A DNA stretch of 64,000 nt, taken from JABSQH01 sp039177505. GTDB taxonomy: Bacteria > Actinomycetota > Acidimicrobiia > Acidimicrobiales > Ilumatobacteraceae. This document shows positions 25,743 through 33,066 of this stretch, in pieces; position 1 is the stretch's first letter, and every line of letters starts with the position of its first letter. Location of the stretch: positions 12,265-76,264 of the forward strand of contig JBCDFR010000012.1 of NCBI GenBank assembly GCA_039177505.1, read 5' to 3'. The notes below the pieces were generated by a model. The model saw nothing but the letters and a program-made list of their open reading frames with translations, did not search any database and had not been told where the DNA came from. A program made the translations under genes and the position numbers.

Positions 25743-26126
25743 CTACTTCCTCTTGGCAGCAGCCTTCTTCTTGGTGGCCTTCTTCTTCGCAGGCGCCTTC
25801 TTGGCCGCAGCCTTCTTCTTCGCAGGCGCCTTCTTGGCCGCAGCCTTCTTCTTCGCAGGCGCCTTCTTGGCCGCAGCCTTCTTCTTCGCAGGCGCCTTCT
25901 TCGCAGTTGCCTTCTTCTTCGCAGGCGCCTTCTTCGCAGTTGCCTTCTTCTTCGCAGGCGCCTTCTTCGCAGTTGCCTTCTTCTTCGCAGTTGCCTTCTT
26001 CTTCGCAGGCGCCTTCTTCGCAGTTGCCTTCTTCTTCGCAGGCGCCTTCTTCGCAGTTGCCTTCTTCTTGGCCGTCGACTTCTTCGCCGCAGCCTTTTTC
26101 TTCGCAGGCTTCTTGGTTGCTGCCAT
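25743..26126 (-). CDS. Lysine/alanine-rich histone H1-like protein
   Basis: This 127-residue protein is made almost entirely of Lys, Ala, Pro and Thr in decapeptide repeats of the form KKATAKKAPA. It is extremely basic and surely DNA- or RNA-binding. This composition is what makes up the C-terminal tail of mycobacterial HupB. Here it is a free-standing protein starting 4 bases after the stop codon of the HU gene, in another reading frame. Both start and stop are clear. Confidence 0.85.
   Translation of the reverse strand: MAATKKPAKKKAAAKKSTAKKKATAKKAPAKKKATAKKAPAKKKATAKKKATAKKAPAKKKATAKKAPAKKKATAKKAPAKKKAAAKKAPAKKKAAAKKAPAKKKAAAKKAPAKKKATKKKAAAKRK
25755..26060 (-). repeat. 30-bp tandem coding repeats
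   Basis: About nine units of 30 bp, each encoding ten residues of the lysine/alanine tail, with smaller 9-21 bp sub-repeats. Adjacent units are near-identical in DNA, so copy number is likely to vary between strains. It is not a CRISPR array: repeats are contiguous and coding. Confidence 0.75.
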
Positions 26127-26130
26127 CAGG

Positions 26131-26418
26131 TCACTTCTTCCCTGGGTTGAGTGCGGCCTTCAGCGTGGAGCTGGCCGAGAACTTCATTGCGGTCGACGCG
26201 GCGATCTTCACCGGAGCACCCGTCTGCGGGTTGCGGCCGGTACGGGCGCTGCGCTTGGTGGTGCTGAATGTGCCAAAGCCGGCCCACGCCACCTTGTCGC
26301 CCTTCTTCGTCTCGGCGACGACGTAGTCGAAGAACGCACCGAGCGTGCGCTCGGCGTCCGCCTTCGAGACACCGGCGGCGTCCGCCACGGATGCGATCAT
26401 TTCTGCTTTGGTTGCCAT
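26131..26418 (-). CDS. hupB: HU-family nucleoid protein
   Basis: This 95-residue HU has the full fold: helical dimerisation part MIASVADAAGVSKADAERTL, then the GFGTFSTTKRSARTGRNPQTG arm that grips the minor groove, and IAASTAMKFSASSTLKAALN. It ends in GKK like a normal stand-alone HU. AGAGGA lies four bases upstream of the ATG. The lysine-rich gene follows after 4 bases, so the two form an operon. It is divergent from phoH2. Confidence 0.95.
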   Translation of the reverse strand: MATKAEMIASVADAAGVSKADAERTLGAFFDYVVAETKKGDKVAWAGFGTFSTTKRSARTGRNPQTGAPVKIAASTAMKFSASSTLKAALNPGKK

Positions 26419-26727
26419 CGAGTCCTCTTTCGGTCTCAGTTCGAGTTCGGGTTGTTGCGTCCAACGGCCTCGTCGGACGTGATCGACGTCGGTGCCGATC
26501 GCGCTCCATCAGAACGACGATCGAGGGCTACGTTCAAGCACCCATCTCATTGCATTTGCAATGGTTCTCTCGTCTGGCCCTTACCGGTACTGGGTGTCGA
26601 ATTCGGTCATCGCCCGATTCGGCTCTCGAGCGCCGCGGATCCACCATCGATCGAGCGGGCTGCGCTACAACAGAGCCGTTGGGTATCGAACCGATTCACG
26701 CGAATCTGCGACACGTCAGCTGAGGGT
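26419..26727. other. Divergent promoter region between hupB and phoH2
   Basis: About 310 bases without a gene. It holds the hupB Shine-Dalgarno site (complement of TCCTCT at 26423-26428) and the dyad CATTGCA-TT-TGCAATG at 26548-26563. No small ORF convinces me. Confidence 0.55.
26548..26563. promoter_or_regulatory. AT-rich dyad, candidate operator
   Basis: CATTGCATTTGCAATG is a 7-bp perfect inverted repeat with a TT centre in a GC-rich region. It lies about 130 bases upstream of hupB and 165 upstream of phoH2. The binding protein is unknown. Confidence 0.4.
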
Positions 26728-28143
26728 ATGGTGACCGACCTACTTCCGCCCACTGACCGCCCCACGACTGCGACGCCCGCCGCGGCGAAGCAGTCGACGA
26801 GTACCGCCGCCGGGCAACGAACCCGGCTAGTACTCGACACCTCGGTACTGATCTCCGACCCCTCCTGCGTGTCGGCGTTCAGTGACTGCGATGTCGTCAT
26901 CCCGCTCACGGTGGTCGAAGAACTCGACGGCCTGAAACGTCGACTCGACGACGTCGGCCGTTCGGCGCGTGCGGCACTGCGGTCGCTCGAGGAGTTGCGC
27001 GTCCGCCATGGCGGCTCGTTGGCCCACCCGGTGCCGACCGATGCCGGCGGAACGTTGCAGATCGAGATCAACAACATCCGGAAGCACCTGCTGGTGGAAC
27101 ACGGACTCGATCCATCGATCCCCGACAACCGAATCATCGGCGCAGCGATCGGACAGGCCGAACTCGGCCCGACGACCATGGTCTCCAACGACTCAGCGCT
27201 GCGAATCAAGGCCGCTCACCTCGGCGTGTCGGCTGCCGAACATCAGCTGGCTCGCCGAGACGACCAGCACTCCGCAGCGGGATGGTCGACACTCGAGGCG
27301 CCACACGAGTTGATCGACTGCCTCTACGCCGCGGGCGCAGTCGCCATCGACGCGCTGGCCGAGCACGGCGCCGCACCGGAAACTACGTTCGAACAGAACG
27401 AGTTCGCCGTGCTGCGGTGTGGGTCACAGTCGGCGCTGGTGCGCGTCGTCGGCGACGAGTTCGTGTTGCTGTCCTCTGCCGTGCCCGAAGCGTGGGGCCT
27501 CCGGCCCCGCAGCAAAGAGCAGCGCTTTGCACTCGAGCTGTTGCTCGACCCGTCGATCTCGGTGCTTGCGCTCGATGGCCGGGCGGGGACGGGCAAGACG
27601 ATCCTGGCGATTGCGGCCGGCCTCGAGCAGGTCGTCGAGCAGAACCGTTTCGAGCGTCTCGCCGTCTACCGCCCGCTGGTGCCGGTCGGCCGCGCCGACG
27701 TGGGATTTCTCCCCGGCGGCCTCGACGAGAAGCTCGACCCGTGGATGGCCGCCATTCACGACGCAGTCGTCGCCCTGACCGATCGCGGCAACATCAACGA
27801 CGCCCGCGACCTCGTCGACGAGCTCACCGACCGCGGCCAGTTGTCGCTCGAATCGGTGACGTTCTTGCGCGGCCGATCACTCCAGCGACAGATGGTGGTC
27901 ATCGACGAAGCCCAGAACCTCGAGCCGACCACGTTGCGGACCATCCTGACCCGCGTTGGCGACGGTACAAAAGTCGTGTTCACCGGCGACACCAGCCAGA
28001 TCGACGCGCCCTACCTGGCCGAGTCGAACAACGCGCTGAGTGTGCTCAGTTCGGCATTCGCTGGCCAACGCTGCTTCGGCCACATCACCCTCACCGCGTG
28101 TGAGCGCAGTGATGTCGCCAGCTTGGCCGCAGAGCTCCTCTGA
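26728..28143 (+). CDS. PhoH2: PIN-domain RNase fused to PhoH ATPase
   Basis: This 471-residue protein has an N-terminal PIN domain (about 32-160; first acidic residue in VLDTSVLISD, further ones in VVEELD and VSNDS). A linker leads to a PhoH-like ATPase/helicase with Walker A GRAGTGKT (about 285-293), Walker B VVIDEAQN and VFTGDTSQID. PhoH2 proteins are RNA helicases with sequence-selective RNase activity. In some bacteria they pair with a short antitoxin-like upstream gene (phoAT), which is not seen here. The open frame extends far upstream through the lysine-rich gene's antisense; ATG 26728 is the sensible start. Confidence 0.9.
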   Translation: MVTDLLPPTDRPTTATPAAAKQSTSTAAGQRTRLVLDTSVLISDPSCVSAFSDCDVVIPLTVVEELDGLKRRLDDVGRSARAALRSLEELRVRHGGSLAHPVPTDAGGTLQIEINNIRKHLLVEHGLDPSIPDNRIIGAAIGQAELGPTTMVSNDSALRIKAAHLGVSAAEHQLARRDDQHSAAGWSTLEAPHELIDCLYAAGAVAIDALAEHGAAPETTFEQNEFAVLRCGSQSALVRVVGDEFVLLSSAVPEAWGLRPRSKEQRFALELLLDPSISVLALDGRAGTGKTILAIAAGLEQVVEQNRFERLAVYRPLVPVGRADVGFLPGGLDEKLDPWMAAIHDAVVALTDRGNINDARDLVDELTDRGQLSLESVTFLRGRSLQRQMVVIDEAQNLEPTTLRTILTRVGDGTKVVFTGDTSQIDAPYLAESNNALSVLSSAFAGQRCFGHITLTACERSDVASLAAELL

Positions 28144-28223
28144 GCAGGGCCTGCGATCACGTCTCGCTCGCGATCAAGCCATCCGTGCATCGTGTGTGAC
28201 ACCGGCGATCTAACGTCGACCGT

Positions 28224-28838
28224 GTGACGATTCCCCGGCTCGCCGTGCTCGATCTGGAGACCTCCGGTCTCCGGGCGGCGCGCCACCGGATCCTCCAGGC
28301 GGCCACGATCACCATCGATGCCGACGGGCACGAACTCGGCGCATGGTCGTCGTACGTGCGGCTGCGGTGGCCACTGCAGCGAGTCGGCCCGCGACGCATC
28401 CACGGCATCAGGCGCTCGACACTGCGTGGTGCCCCACGGCTAGGCGATGCGCTCGCGGCGCTCGCCGACGCGCTCGACGGAACGCTCGTCGCCGCACATC
28501 ATGCAGCGTTCGACGTCGAGTTCGTTCGCGCCGCTGCACTCCACGCCGAACCCGATGTACGCGCCCGACTGCTGGCGGCCACCGAGCGATCCCTCTGCAC
28601 ACTCGAAATGTCGCGCGCCACCGACCCCGACCGCAGACGTTCGCACCGCCTGACCGACGTGTGCCGCTACTACGACATCACGATCGACCGCCCCCACGAC
28701 GCCCGCTGCGACGCGCGGGCTACGGCTGCGCTCGTCCCGATTCTGCTGGCCGAACTCGGAGTCAAATCGTTCGATCAGCTTGAGCCATTCTTGGTGCCTG
28801 CGCCGACGTCGGCGCTCGCTGCAGCTGCACCGTCATAG
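28224..28838 (+). CDS. DEDDh exonuclease (DNA polymerase III epsilon-like)
   Basis: This 204-residue 3'-5' exonuclease fold protein has Exo I VLDLETSGL, Exo II AAHHAAFDVEFV and Exo III HDARCDARATA. GTG 28224 lies 7 bases after TAACGT, a leaderless start. Its 3' end overlaps the convergent WYL gene by 64 bases. It probably acts in DNA repair or proofreading; it lacks the other domains of DinG or PolC. Confidence 0.88.
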   Translation: MTIPRLAVLDLETSGLRAARHRILQAATITIDADGHELGAWSSYVRLRWPLQRVGPRRIHGIRRSTLRGAPRLGDALAALADALDGTLVAAHHAAFDVEFVRAAALHAEPDVRARLLAATERSLCTLEMSRATDPDRRRSHRLTDVCRYYDITIDRPHDARCDARATAALVPILLAELGVKSFDQLEPFLVPAPTSALAAAAPS

Positions 28839-29779
28839 CGCTCGCGAATCGCCACAGCTAACGCCGCCGCGCCGGCTACCGCGCCCGATGGGCTCACGCA
28901 CTCGGCGTTGTCGCCGAGCCGAAGCAGCAACCGACTCAACCAACGCTCGCTGCTCATCGGCAGCACCACCTCGAGGCGGCCGTCGCGCAGCACTTCGACC
29001 GAGTCGACGGCGTAGTGCTCGCGCACCCATTGGGCTGGCGGACGCAGCCGCAACGTGGCGCGCGGGACGTCGTCGTCGAAGAACGCTGGCCGATCGACCG
29101 GAGCAGCCAGCGCCGGACCGCAACCACCGGTGCGCGTCGCATCGTCGATGCGATCAATGCGGAACGTTCGGCGCTCGCCGGAGCGATCGTCGTCGGCAAC
29201 GACGTACCAATGCCCACCATCGGCAAACACATGACGTGGCACGACGCGGCGAGTTGTCGTCGTGTCGCTCGCCGGCGAGTAGTAGACGATCTCGAATTCG
29301 TCGCCATCGGCAACGGCATCGACGAACGTGTCGACCAGCGCCGGGCGATCGAGTTCGAGTACCAGCCCAGCGGTGTCATCCCCTGGCGCGTCATCGACGA
29401 TGCCGATGTCGTGAAGGGCGTCGCCGATCTTGGCCAACCCGCTGGCCAGCGGTCCCGCGGGATCAGCGCCGGGGAGCTGCATCGCCGCTCGTCCTGCGGT
29501 CAACAGGGTGAAGCCCTCTGGCGCGGTTAACCGCAGCGGCCTAGTGAACAGTCGTGGCACTCCGATCACGACGACGCCGTCGTCGATGAACACGTCGACC
29601 ATCTCGTCGACGAACGGTGGGAGCCCGCACATCGCCACGAGTTCGAGATCGTGTTCGAGCTCGTCCACGGATGCGTCGAACCGTGTGGCGACCTCTTCGA
29701 GTGGTACCTCGCCGCGCTCCATCAGCCACGGCAGCATCACCAAAAGCCGCCGCAATCGCGTCTCGGCCTTCGTCGTCAT
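28775..29779 (-). CDS. pafC: WYL-domain transcription factor (PafC-like)
   Basis: This 334-residue protein has an N-terminal helix-turn-helix region (RLLVMLPWLMERGEVPLEEVATRF) and a WYL domain (about 150-220; GHWYVVADDDRSGERRTFRIDRI), followed by a WCX domain. In mycobacteria the PafB-PafC pair activates the LexA-independent DNA-damage response. Gene order, the ATGA overlap with the pafB-like gene and size fit that pair. The proteasome genes often near it are not in this window. Confidence 0.86.
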   Translation of the reverse strand: MTTKAETRLRRLLVMLPWLMERGEVPLEEVATRFDASVDELEHDLELVAMCGLPPFVDEMVDVFIDDGVVVIGVPRLFTRPLRLTAPEGFTLLTAGRAAMQLPGADPAGPLASGLAKIGDALHDIGIVDDAPGDDTAGLVLELDRPALVDTFVDAVADGDEFEIVYYSPASDTTTTRRVVPRHVFADGGHWYVVADDDRSGERRTFRIDRIDDATRTGGCGPALAAPVDRPAFFDDDVPRATLRLRPPAQWVREHYAVDSVEVLRDGRLEVVLPMSSERWLSRLLLRLGDNAECVSPSGAVAGAAALAVAIRERYDGAAAASADVGAGTKNGSS

Positions 29780-30732
29780 GATGCGGCCTCGCCGCGGGCG
29801 ATCACCGCATCGAGCTCGGCGACGACCGTCTCGCGCAGGTCGGCGGGGGCCAGCACCTCGGCATGCTGGGCCAACCCGAGTATCCACGAGACGAATGCGT
29901 CGCGGTTCGCCGCCGGCACGCTCACGACGACCGCCCCGTCGGGGGACCGTTCGACGACGCGATCATCCCCGACCTCAGCGACCACCCCGCCGGCGCGCGG
30001 CCGGTCGATCCGCACCAGGGCGTCGATGTCGTCGTCGGCAACGTGACCGATGAGCTTCGGATCAGACGGGAACGCATCGCGGGGGTCGAAGCTCTCGGGG
30101 CGAGCGAAAGCTCCGGGCTCGCTCAGAGTGAGTGCGCCGTCATCGATGCGGTCGACGCGGAACGTGCGCTTGGCCTGGCGATCGTGATCGAACCCGACGA
30201 CGTACCAGAAGCCACCGCGCAGTAGCAGGCCCCACGGATCGATACGGCGAGCGACACCTCGATAGCCGAACTCGACCGTCGAGCGTTGCGCGATCGCCAC
30301 ACGGAGTTCGGGAAGCTCGGCCCGATCGGGGACGACTGCGCTGACCGCTACCGGCGCGCCGATCGGTGAACCGCCAAGTTTGCGGATCGCCTCGTCTCCA
30401 GCGCTTGAGCCGGTGTGCACCGCAGCGACGGCGAGCTGCACGGCGCGCATCTCCTCGGGCGTCAAGTCGAGGTCGGCCAGTTCGTAGGCGGACCGATCGA
30501 TCCGATACTTCGTCGACCCCGCACCCGGCCCGCCGACCACAGTCGACGTGTCGATTGGTACTCCGATCGATCGCAGTGCCGCCTTGTCACGCTCGAACGC
30601 GGCCCGTCGATTGCGCTCACCGGCTGGATATTGACCGTCGAGTTCACCAGCGATCTCGACAAGCGTCAACGGTCGAGGCGTTTCGAGCAACAGCGCCAGC
30701 AGGTTGGTCAGCCGCTCGAGACGGTCGACCAT
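29776..30732 (-). CDS. pafB: WYL-domain transcription factor (PafB-like)
   Basis: This 318-residue protein starts with a winged helix (MVDRLERLTNLLALLLETPRPLTLVEIA), then a WYL domain (GGFWYVVGFDHDRQAKRTFRVDRI) and a C-terminal WCX domain. It resembles PafB. The ATG overlaps the stop of the B12-binding protein by one base (TGATG) and its stop overlaps pafC by four bases, so the three genes form a tight operon. WYL domains sense nucleic acid; single-stranded DNA is the known PafBC signal. Confidence 0.86.
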   Translation of the reverse strand: MVDRLERLTNLLALLLETPRPLTLVEIAGELDGQYPAGERNRRAAFERDKAALRSIGVPIDTSTVVGGPGAGSTKYRIDRSAYELADLDLTPEEMRAVQLAVAAVHTGSSAGDEAIRKLGGSPIGAPVAVSAVVPDRAELPELRVAIAQRSTVEFGYRGVARRIDPWGLLLRGGFWYVVGFDHDRQAKRTFRVDRIDDGALTLSEPGAFARPESFDPRDAFPSDPKLIGHVADDDIDALVRIDRPRAGGVVAEVGDDRVVERSPDGAVVVSVPAANRDAFVSWILGLAQHAEVLAPADLRETVVAELDAVIARGEAAS

Positions 30733-31127
30733 CAGGTCTGCCGCTCAAGGACCCGGCGGACCCGGTCGACCACTTCGTCGGCACTCGCACCCGGCGTCAG
30801 TACGTCGGCCACACCGGCCCGTTCGAGTTCGGCGACGTCGTCAGGCGGCACGATGCCACCGACCACGACTGGTGCGTCTGAGCCGCGCCCGCGGACAGCG
30901 TCGACCACGAGCGGGGCGAGCGTGAGGTGTGCCCCAGACAACATCGACAATCCGATGAGATCGACGTCCTCGTCGACGGCCGCGGCGGCGACGGTTTCTG
31001 GAGTCTGGAACAGACCGGTATAGATCACTTCGAAGCCGGCGTCACGCAGGATGCGCGCCACGACCTTGACTCCTCGATCATGCCCGTCGAGACCGACCTT
31101 GGCGACGAGCACTCGGGCTGCAGACAC
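30732..31127 (-). CDS. B12-binding small subunit of an acyl-CoA mutase
   Basis: This 131-residue cobalamin-binding Rossmann domain contains DGHDRG, the DxHxxG motif whose histidine coordinates cobalt, plus LSMLSGAH and VVVGGIVPPDD. This is the size of the free-standing B12 subunit of split mutases such as isobutyryl-CoA or 2-hydroxyisobutyryl-CoA mutase. The matching large subunit without a B12 domain is at 36.5-38.2 kb. The GTG start is 6 bases after TAATCT on the minus strand. Confidence 0.9.
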   Translation of the reverse strand: MSAARVLVAKVGLDGHDRGVKVVARILRDAGFEVIYTGLFQTPETVAAAAVDEDVDLIGLSMLSGAHLTLAPLVVDAVRGRGSDAPVVVGGIVPPDDVAELERAGVADVLTPGASADEVVDRVRRVLERQT

Positions 31128-31148
31128 GGCGTGAGATTAGTCCCGTCA

Positions 31149-31169
31149 CGGTGGCGTCAACCGCCACCG
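31149..31169. terminator. Hairpin after the aldehyde dehydrogenase gene
   Basis: CGGTGGCG and CGCCACCG form a perfect 8-bp stem with a 5-base loop. It lies between the dehydrogenase stop and the -10 box of the B12 subunit gene. No T-run follows on the minus strand. Confidence 0.5.
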
Positions 31170-31182
31170 CGACAGGCCCAGA

Positions 31183-32601
31183 TCACAACTGCAGGCTCTT
31201 GACCTGCAGGAACTCGTCGATGCCGTAGGGGCCGTTCTCGCGGCCGTACCCGGACTGCTTATAGCCACCGAACGGCGCAGCAATGTTGAATGCGCCGCCG
31301 TTCACGTCGACCATCCCGGTGCGCATTCGGCGGGCCACCGACACCGCACGGTCCTGGTCGCCCGACCACACGCCGCCCGACAATCCGTACAAGCTGTCGT
31401 TGGCGATGCGCACGGCGTCGTCTTCGTCCTCGTAGGCGATGATCGACAGCACCGGCCCGAAGATCTCCTCCTGGGCCACCGTCATGTCGTTGGTCACCTC
31501 CGCGAGCACAGTGGGCTTGACGAAGTAGCCCGTCTCATTGCCCTCCGGCTTGCCGAGGCCCCCCGCAGCGATGACTGCTCCTTCGTCGATGCCCTTTTGG
31601 ATGTAGCCCTGAACACGATCCCATTGGGCCTGAGAGATCAACGGGCCGAGGTGCATCCCCTCTTTGGTCGGATCGTCGACCTCGGTTCCCTCCGCAGTCG
31701 CCACGGCCACGGCGACCGCCTCGTCGTAGCGGCTACGCGGCACCAGCATCCGGGTGTGTGCGGTGCAGGTCTGCCCCGAGTTGAGGTAGCAGGCGAACAC
31801 GCCCTTGGGGATCACGTCGGTGAAGTCGGCATCATCGAGCACGATGTTCGCCGACTTACCGCCCAATTCCAGAGCGACCCGCTTGACCGTGCCGGCAGCA
31901 GCGGCGGCGACAGCCTTGCCCGCACGCGTCGAGCCGGTGAAGCTGACCATGTCGACATCGGGATGCGCGGCAATCGCCGCGCCGACCTCGGGGCCGGTGC
32001 CACTGACGAGGTTGAACACACCCTCTGGCAGGCCGACCTCGTGCACGATCTCGGCGAGGATGAAGGCGTTGAGCGGGGCGACCTCACTCGGCTTCAACAC
32101 GAACGTGCAGCCAGCGGCCAGCGCGCCCCCGAGCTTGCAGATGATCTGGTGCAGCGGGTAGTTCCACGGGGTGATGGCGCCCACGACACCGACCGGCTCT
32201 TTGACCACCAGGCTGTTGCCGATCGTCTCTTCGAACGAGAAGTCGTCGAGCAGGGTGGCGTAGTTCTGCATGTTGCCGGCGGGCAGACCGGCCTGGATCA
32301 TGTTCGCCCAGGTGATCGGCATCCCCACCTCGCCCGAGATCACTTCGGCGATCTCCGGGCCGCGAGCTTGGAGCGCCTCGTTGAGGCGGACCATGTACTT
32401 CTGGCGCTCTTCGACCGGCGTACCGGCCCACGAGTCGAACGCCCGACGGGCCGCCGCGACGGCCTTGTCGACGTCGCTGGCGGCACCTTCGGGGATCGAG
32501 CCCATCACCTGTTCGGTGCCGGCGTTGATGACCTCGATCGCGCCGGAGCCGTCGGAGGGCACCCAGGCGCCGTCGATGTAGATGTTCGAGTAGTCGCGCA
32601 T
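31183..32601 (-). CDS. NAD(P)-dependent aldehyde dehydrogenase
   Basis: This 472-residue enzyme has the catalytic Cys in NSGQTCTAHTRM, the general-base Glu in LELGGKSANIV, the NAD-binding turn SFTGSTRAGKAV and the oxyanion Asn in TPWNYPLHQI. Length and motifs match the broad class of aldehyde dehydrogenases; the aldehyde is not predictable. The minus-strand start ATG 32601 has CAGACT six bases upstream. Confidence 0.93.
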   Translation of the reverse strand: MRDYSNIYIDGAWVPSDGSGAIEVINAGTEQVMGSIPEGAASDVDKAVAAARRAFDSWAGTPVEERQKYMVRLNEALQARGPEIAEVISGEVGMPITWANMIQAGLPAGNMQNYATLLDDFSFEETIGNSLVVKEPVGVVGAITPWNYPLHQIICKLGGALAAGCTFVLKPSEVAPLNAFILAEIVHEVGLPEGVFNLVSGTGPEVGAAIAAHPDVDMVSFTGSTRAGKAVAAAAAGTVKRVALELGGKSANIVLDDADFTDVIPKGVFACYLNSGQTCTAHTRMLVPRSRYDEAVAVAVATAEGTEVDDPTKEGMHLGPLISQAQWDRVQGYIQKGIDEGAVIAAGGLGKPEGNETGYFVKPTVLAEVTNDMTVAQEEIFGPVLSIIAYEDEDDAVRIANDSLYGLSGGVWSGDQDRAVSVARRMRTGMVDVNGGAFNIAAPFGGYKQSGYGRENGPYGIDEFLQVKSLQL

Positions 32602-32667
32602 TACTTCAGTCTGGTCGACCCACGACCCCGACCTTCAGTCGGAGCACACCGACCCACACCCCACCCC

Positions 32668-32717
32668 AAAAACCGGGGATTCCGTGCGGTTTTCGCACGT
32701 CCCCGCGAACAGAACGG
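32668..32717 (+). repeat. Intergenic repeat B, copy 2
   Basis: AAAAACCGGGGATTCC, then CGTGCG-GTTTT-CGCACG, ending GCGAACAGAACGG. It lies between csoR's stop and the aldehyde dehydrogenase start and points opposite to both genes. It forms an inverted pair with copy 3 around csoR. Confidence 0.8.
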
Positions 32718-32727
32718 TGCCGCCCTC

Positions 32728-32985
32728 CTATCCGAGCTTGACGAAGAGCCGTTCGAGCTCGTCGACATCGATGCCGCCGTCGGGCTGCGTGGCGCAATGC
32801 CGCATACCGCCTGCGATCAGCCGATAACTGACGCGATCGAGCGCCGACTTGCACGCCGACAGCTGCGTGATCACCGCTTGGCAGTCTGCACCTTCATCGA
32901 TCATCCTCTGCACCCCCCGGATTTGTCCCTCCAACCGTCGGAGCCGGTTGGTTACGTCGGCGCTTACCTCGTCAGGGAATTGCAT
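32728..32985 (-). CDS. csoR: CsoR/CstR-family repressor with altered ligand set
   Basis: This 85-residue all-helical DUF156 repressor has the conserved helix NRLRRLEGQIRGVQRMI. Cys35 (GADCQAV) and Cys64 (MRHCATQ) are 29 residues apart, as in copper-sensing CsoR. The histidine ligand position four before the second Cys is Gly60, and an extra Cys45 is present. Two cysteines without the histidine is the pattern of the persulfide sensor CstR. Its start codon is embedded in a CCCCC-containing operator-like site. It lies alone between two inverted copies of repeat B. Confidence 0.85.
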   Translation of the reverse strand: MQFPDEVSADVTNRLRRLEGQIRGVQRMIDEGADCQAVITQLSACKSALDRVSYRLIAGGMRHCATQPDGGIDVDELERLFVKLG

Positions 32986-32999
32986 ACCCCCTATCGTAT
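32984..32999 (-). promoter_or_regulatory. csoR promoter and probable auto-operator
   Basis: The plus strand reads ATACCCCCTATCGTAT. On the minus strand TACGAT is a -10 box 7 bases from the ATG, and the G5 tract lies between them. A short C/G tract flanked by AT is the usual CsoR/CstR operator form, so a bound repressor would cover the transcription start. Confidence 0.5.
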
Positions 33000-33015
33000 C
33001 GCGACGCCCGCAGTT

Positions 33016-33064
33016 GTTCTGTTTGCCAGGACGTGCGAAAACCGCACGGAATCCCCGGTTTTTC
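33016..33064 (-). repeat. Intergenic repeat B, copy 3
   Basis: Minus-strand copy: CCGGGGATTCCGTGCG, a 5-base loop, CGCACG and a tail ending CAGAAC. It begins two bases after the pgi stop codon, so it may be the pgi transcript end. The plus-strand loop is AAAAC. Confidence 0.8.
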
Positions 33065-33066
33065 TG

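Noticed and set aside
25755..26060. Regular 30-bp repeats that could be taken for a CRISPR array
   Set aside because: The units are contiguous, have no spacers and encode an in-frame lysine/alanine protein with clear start and stop.
32668..33064. csoR as a composite transposon or integrated cassette
   Set aside because: Inverted repeat B copies flank it, but there is no transposase and no target-site duplication, and the same repeat occurs singly elsewhere.
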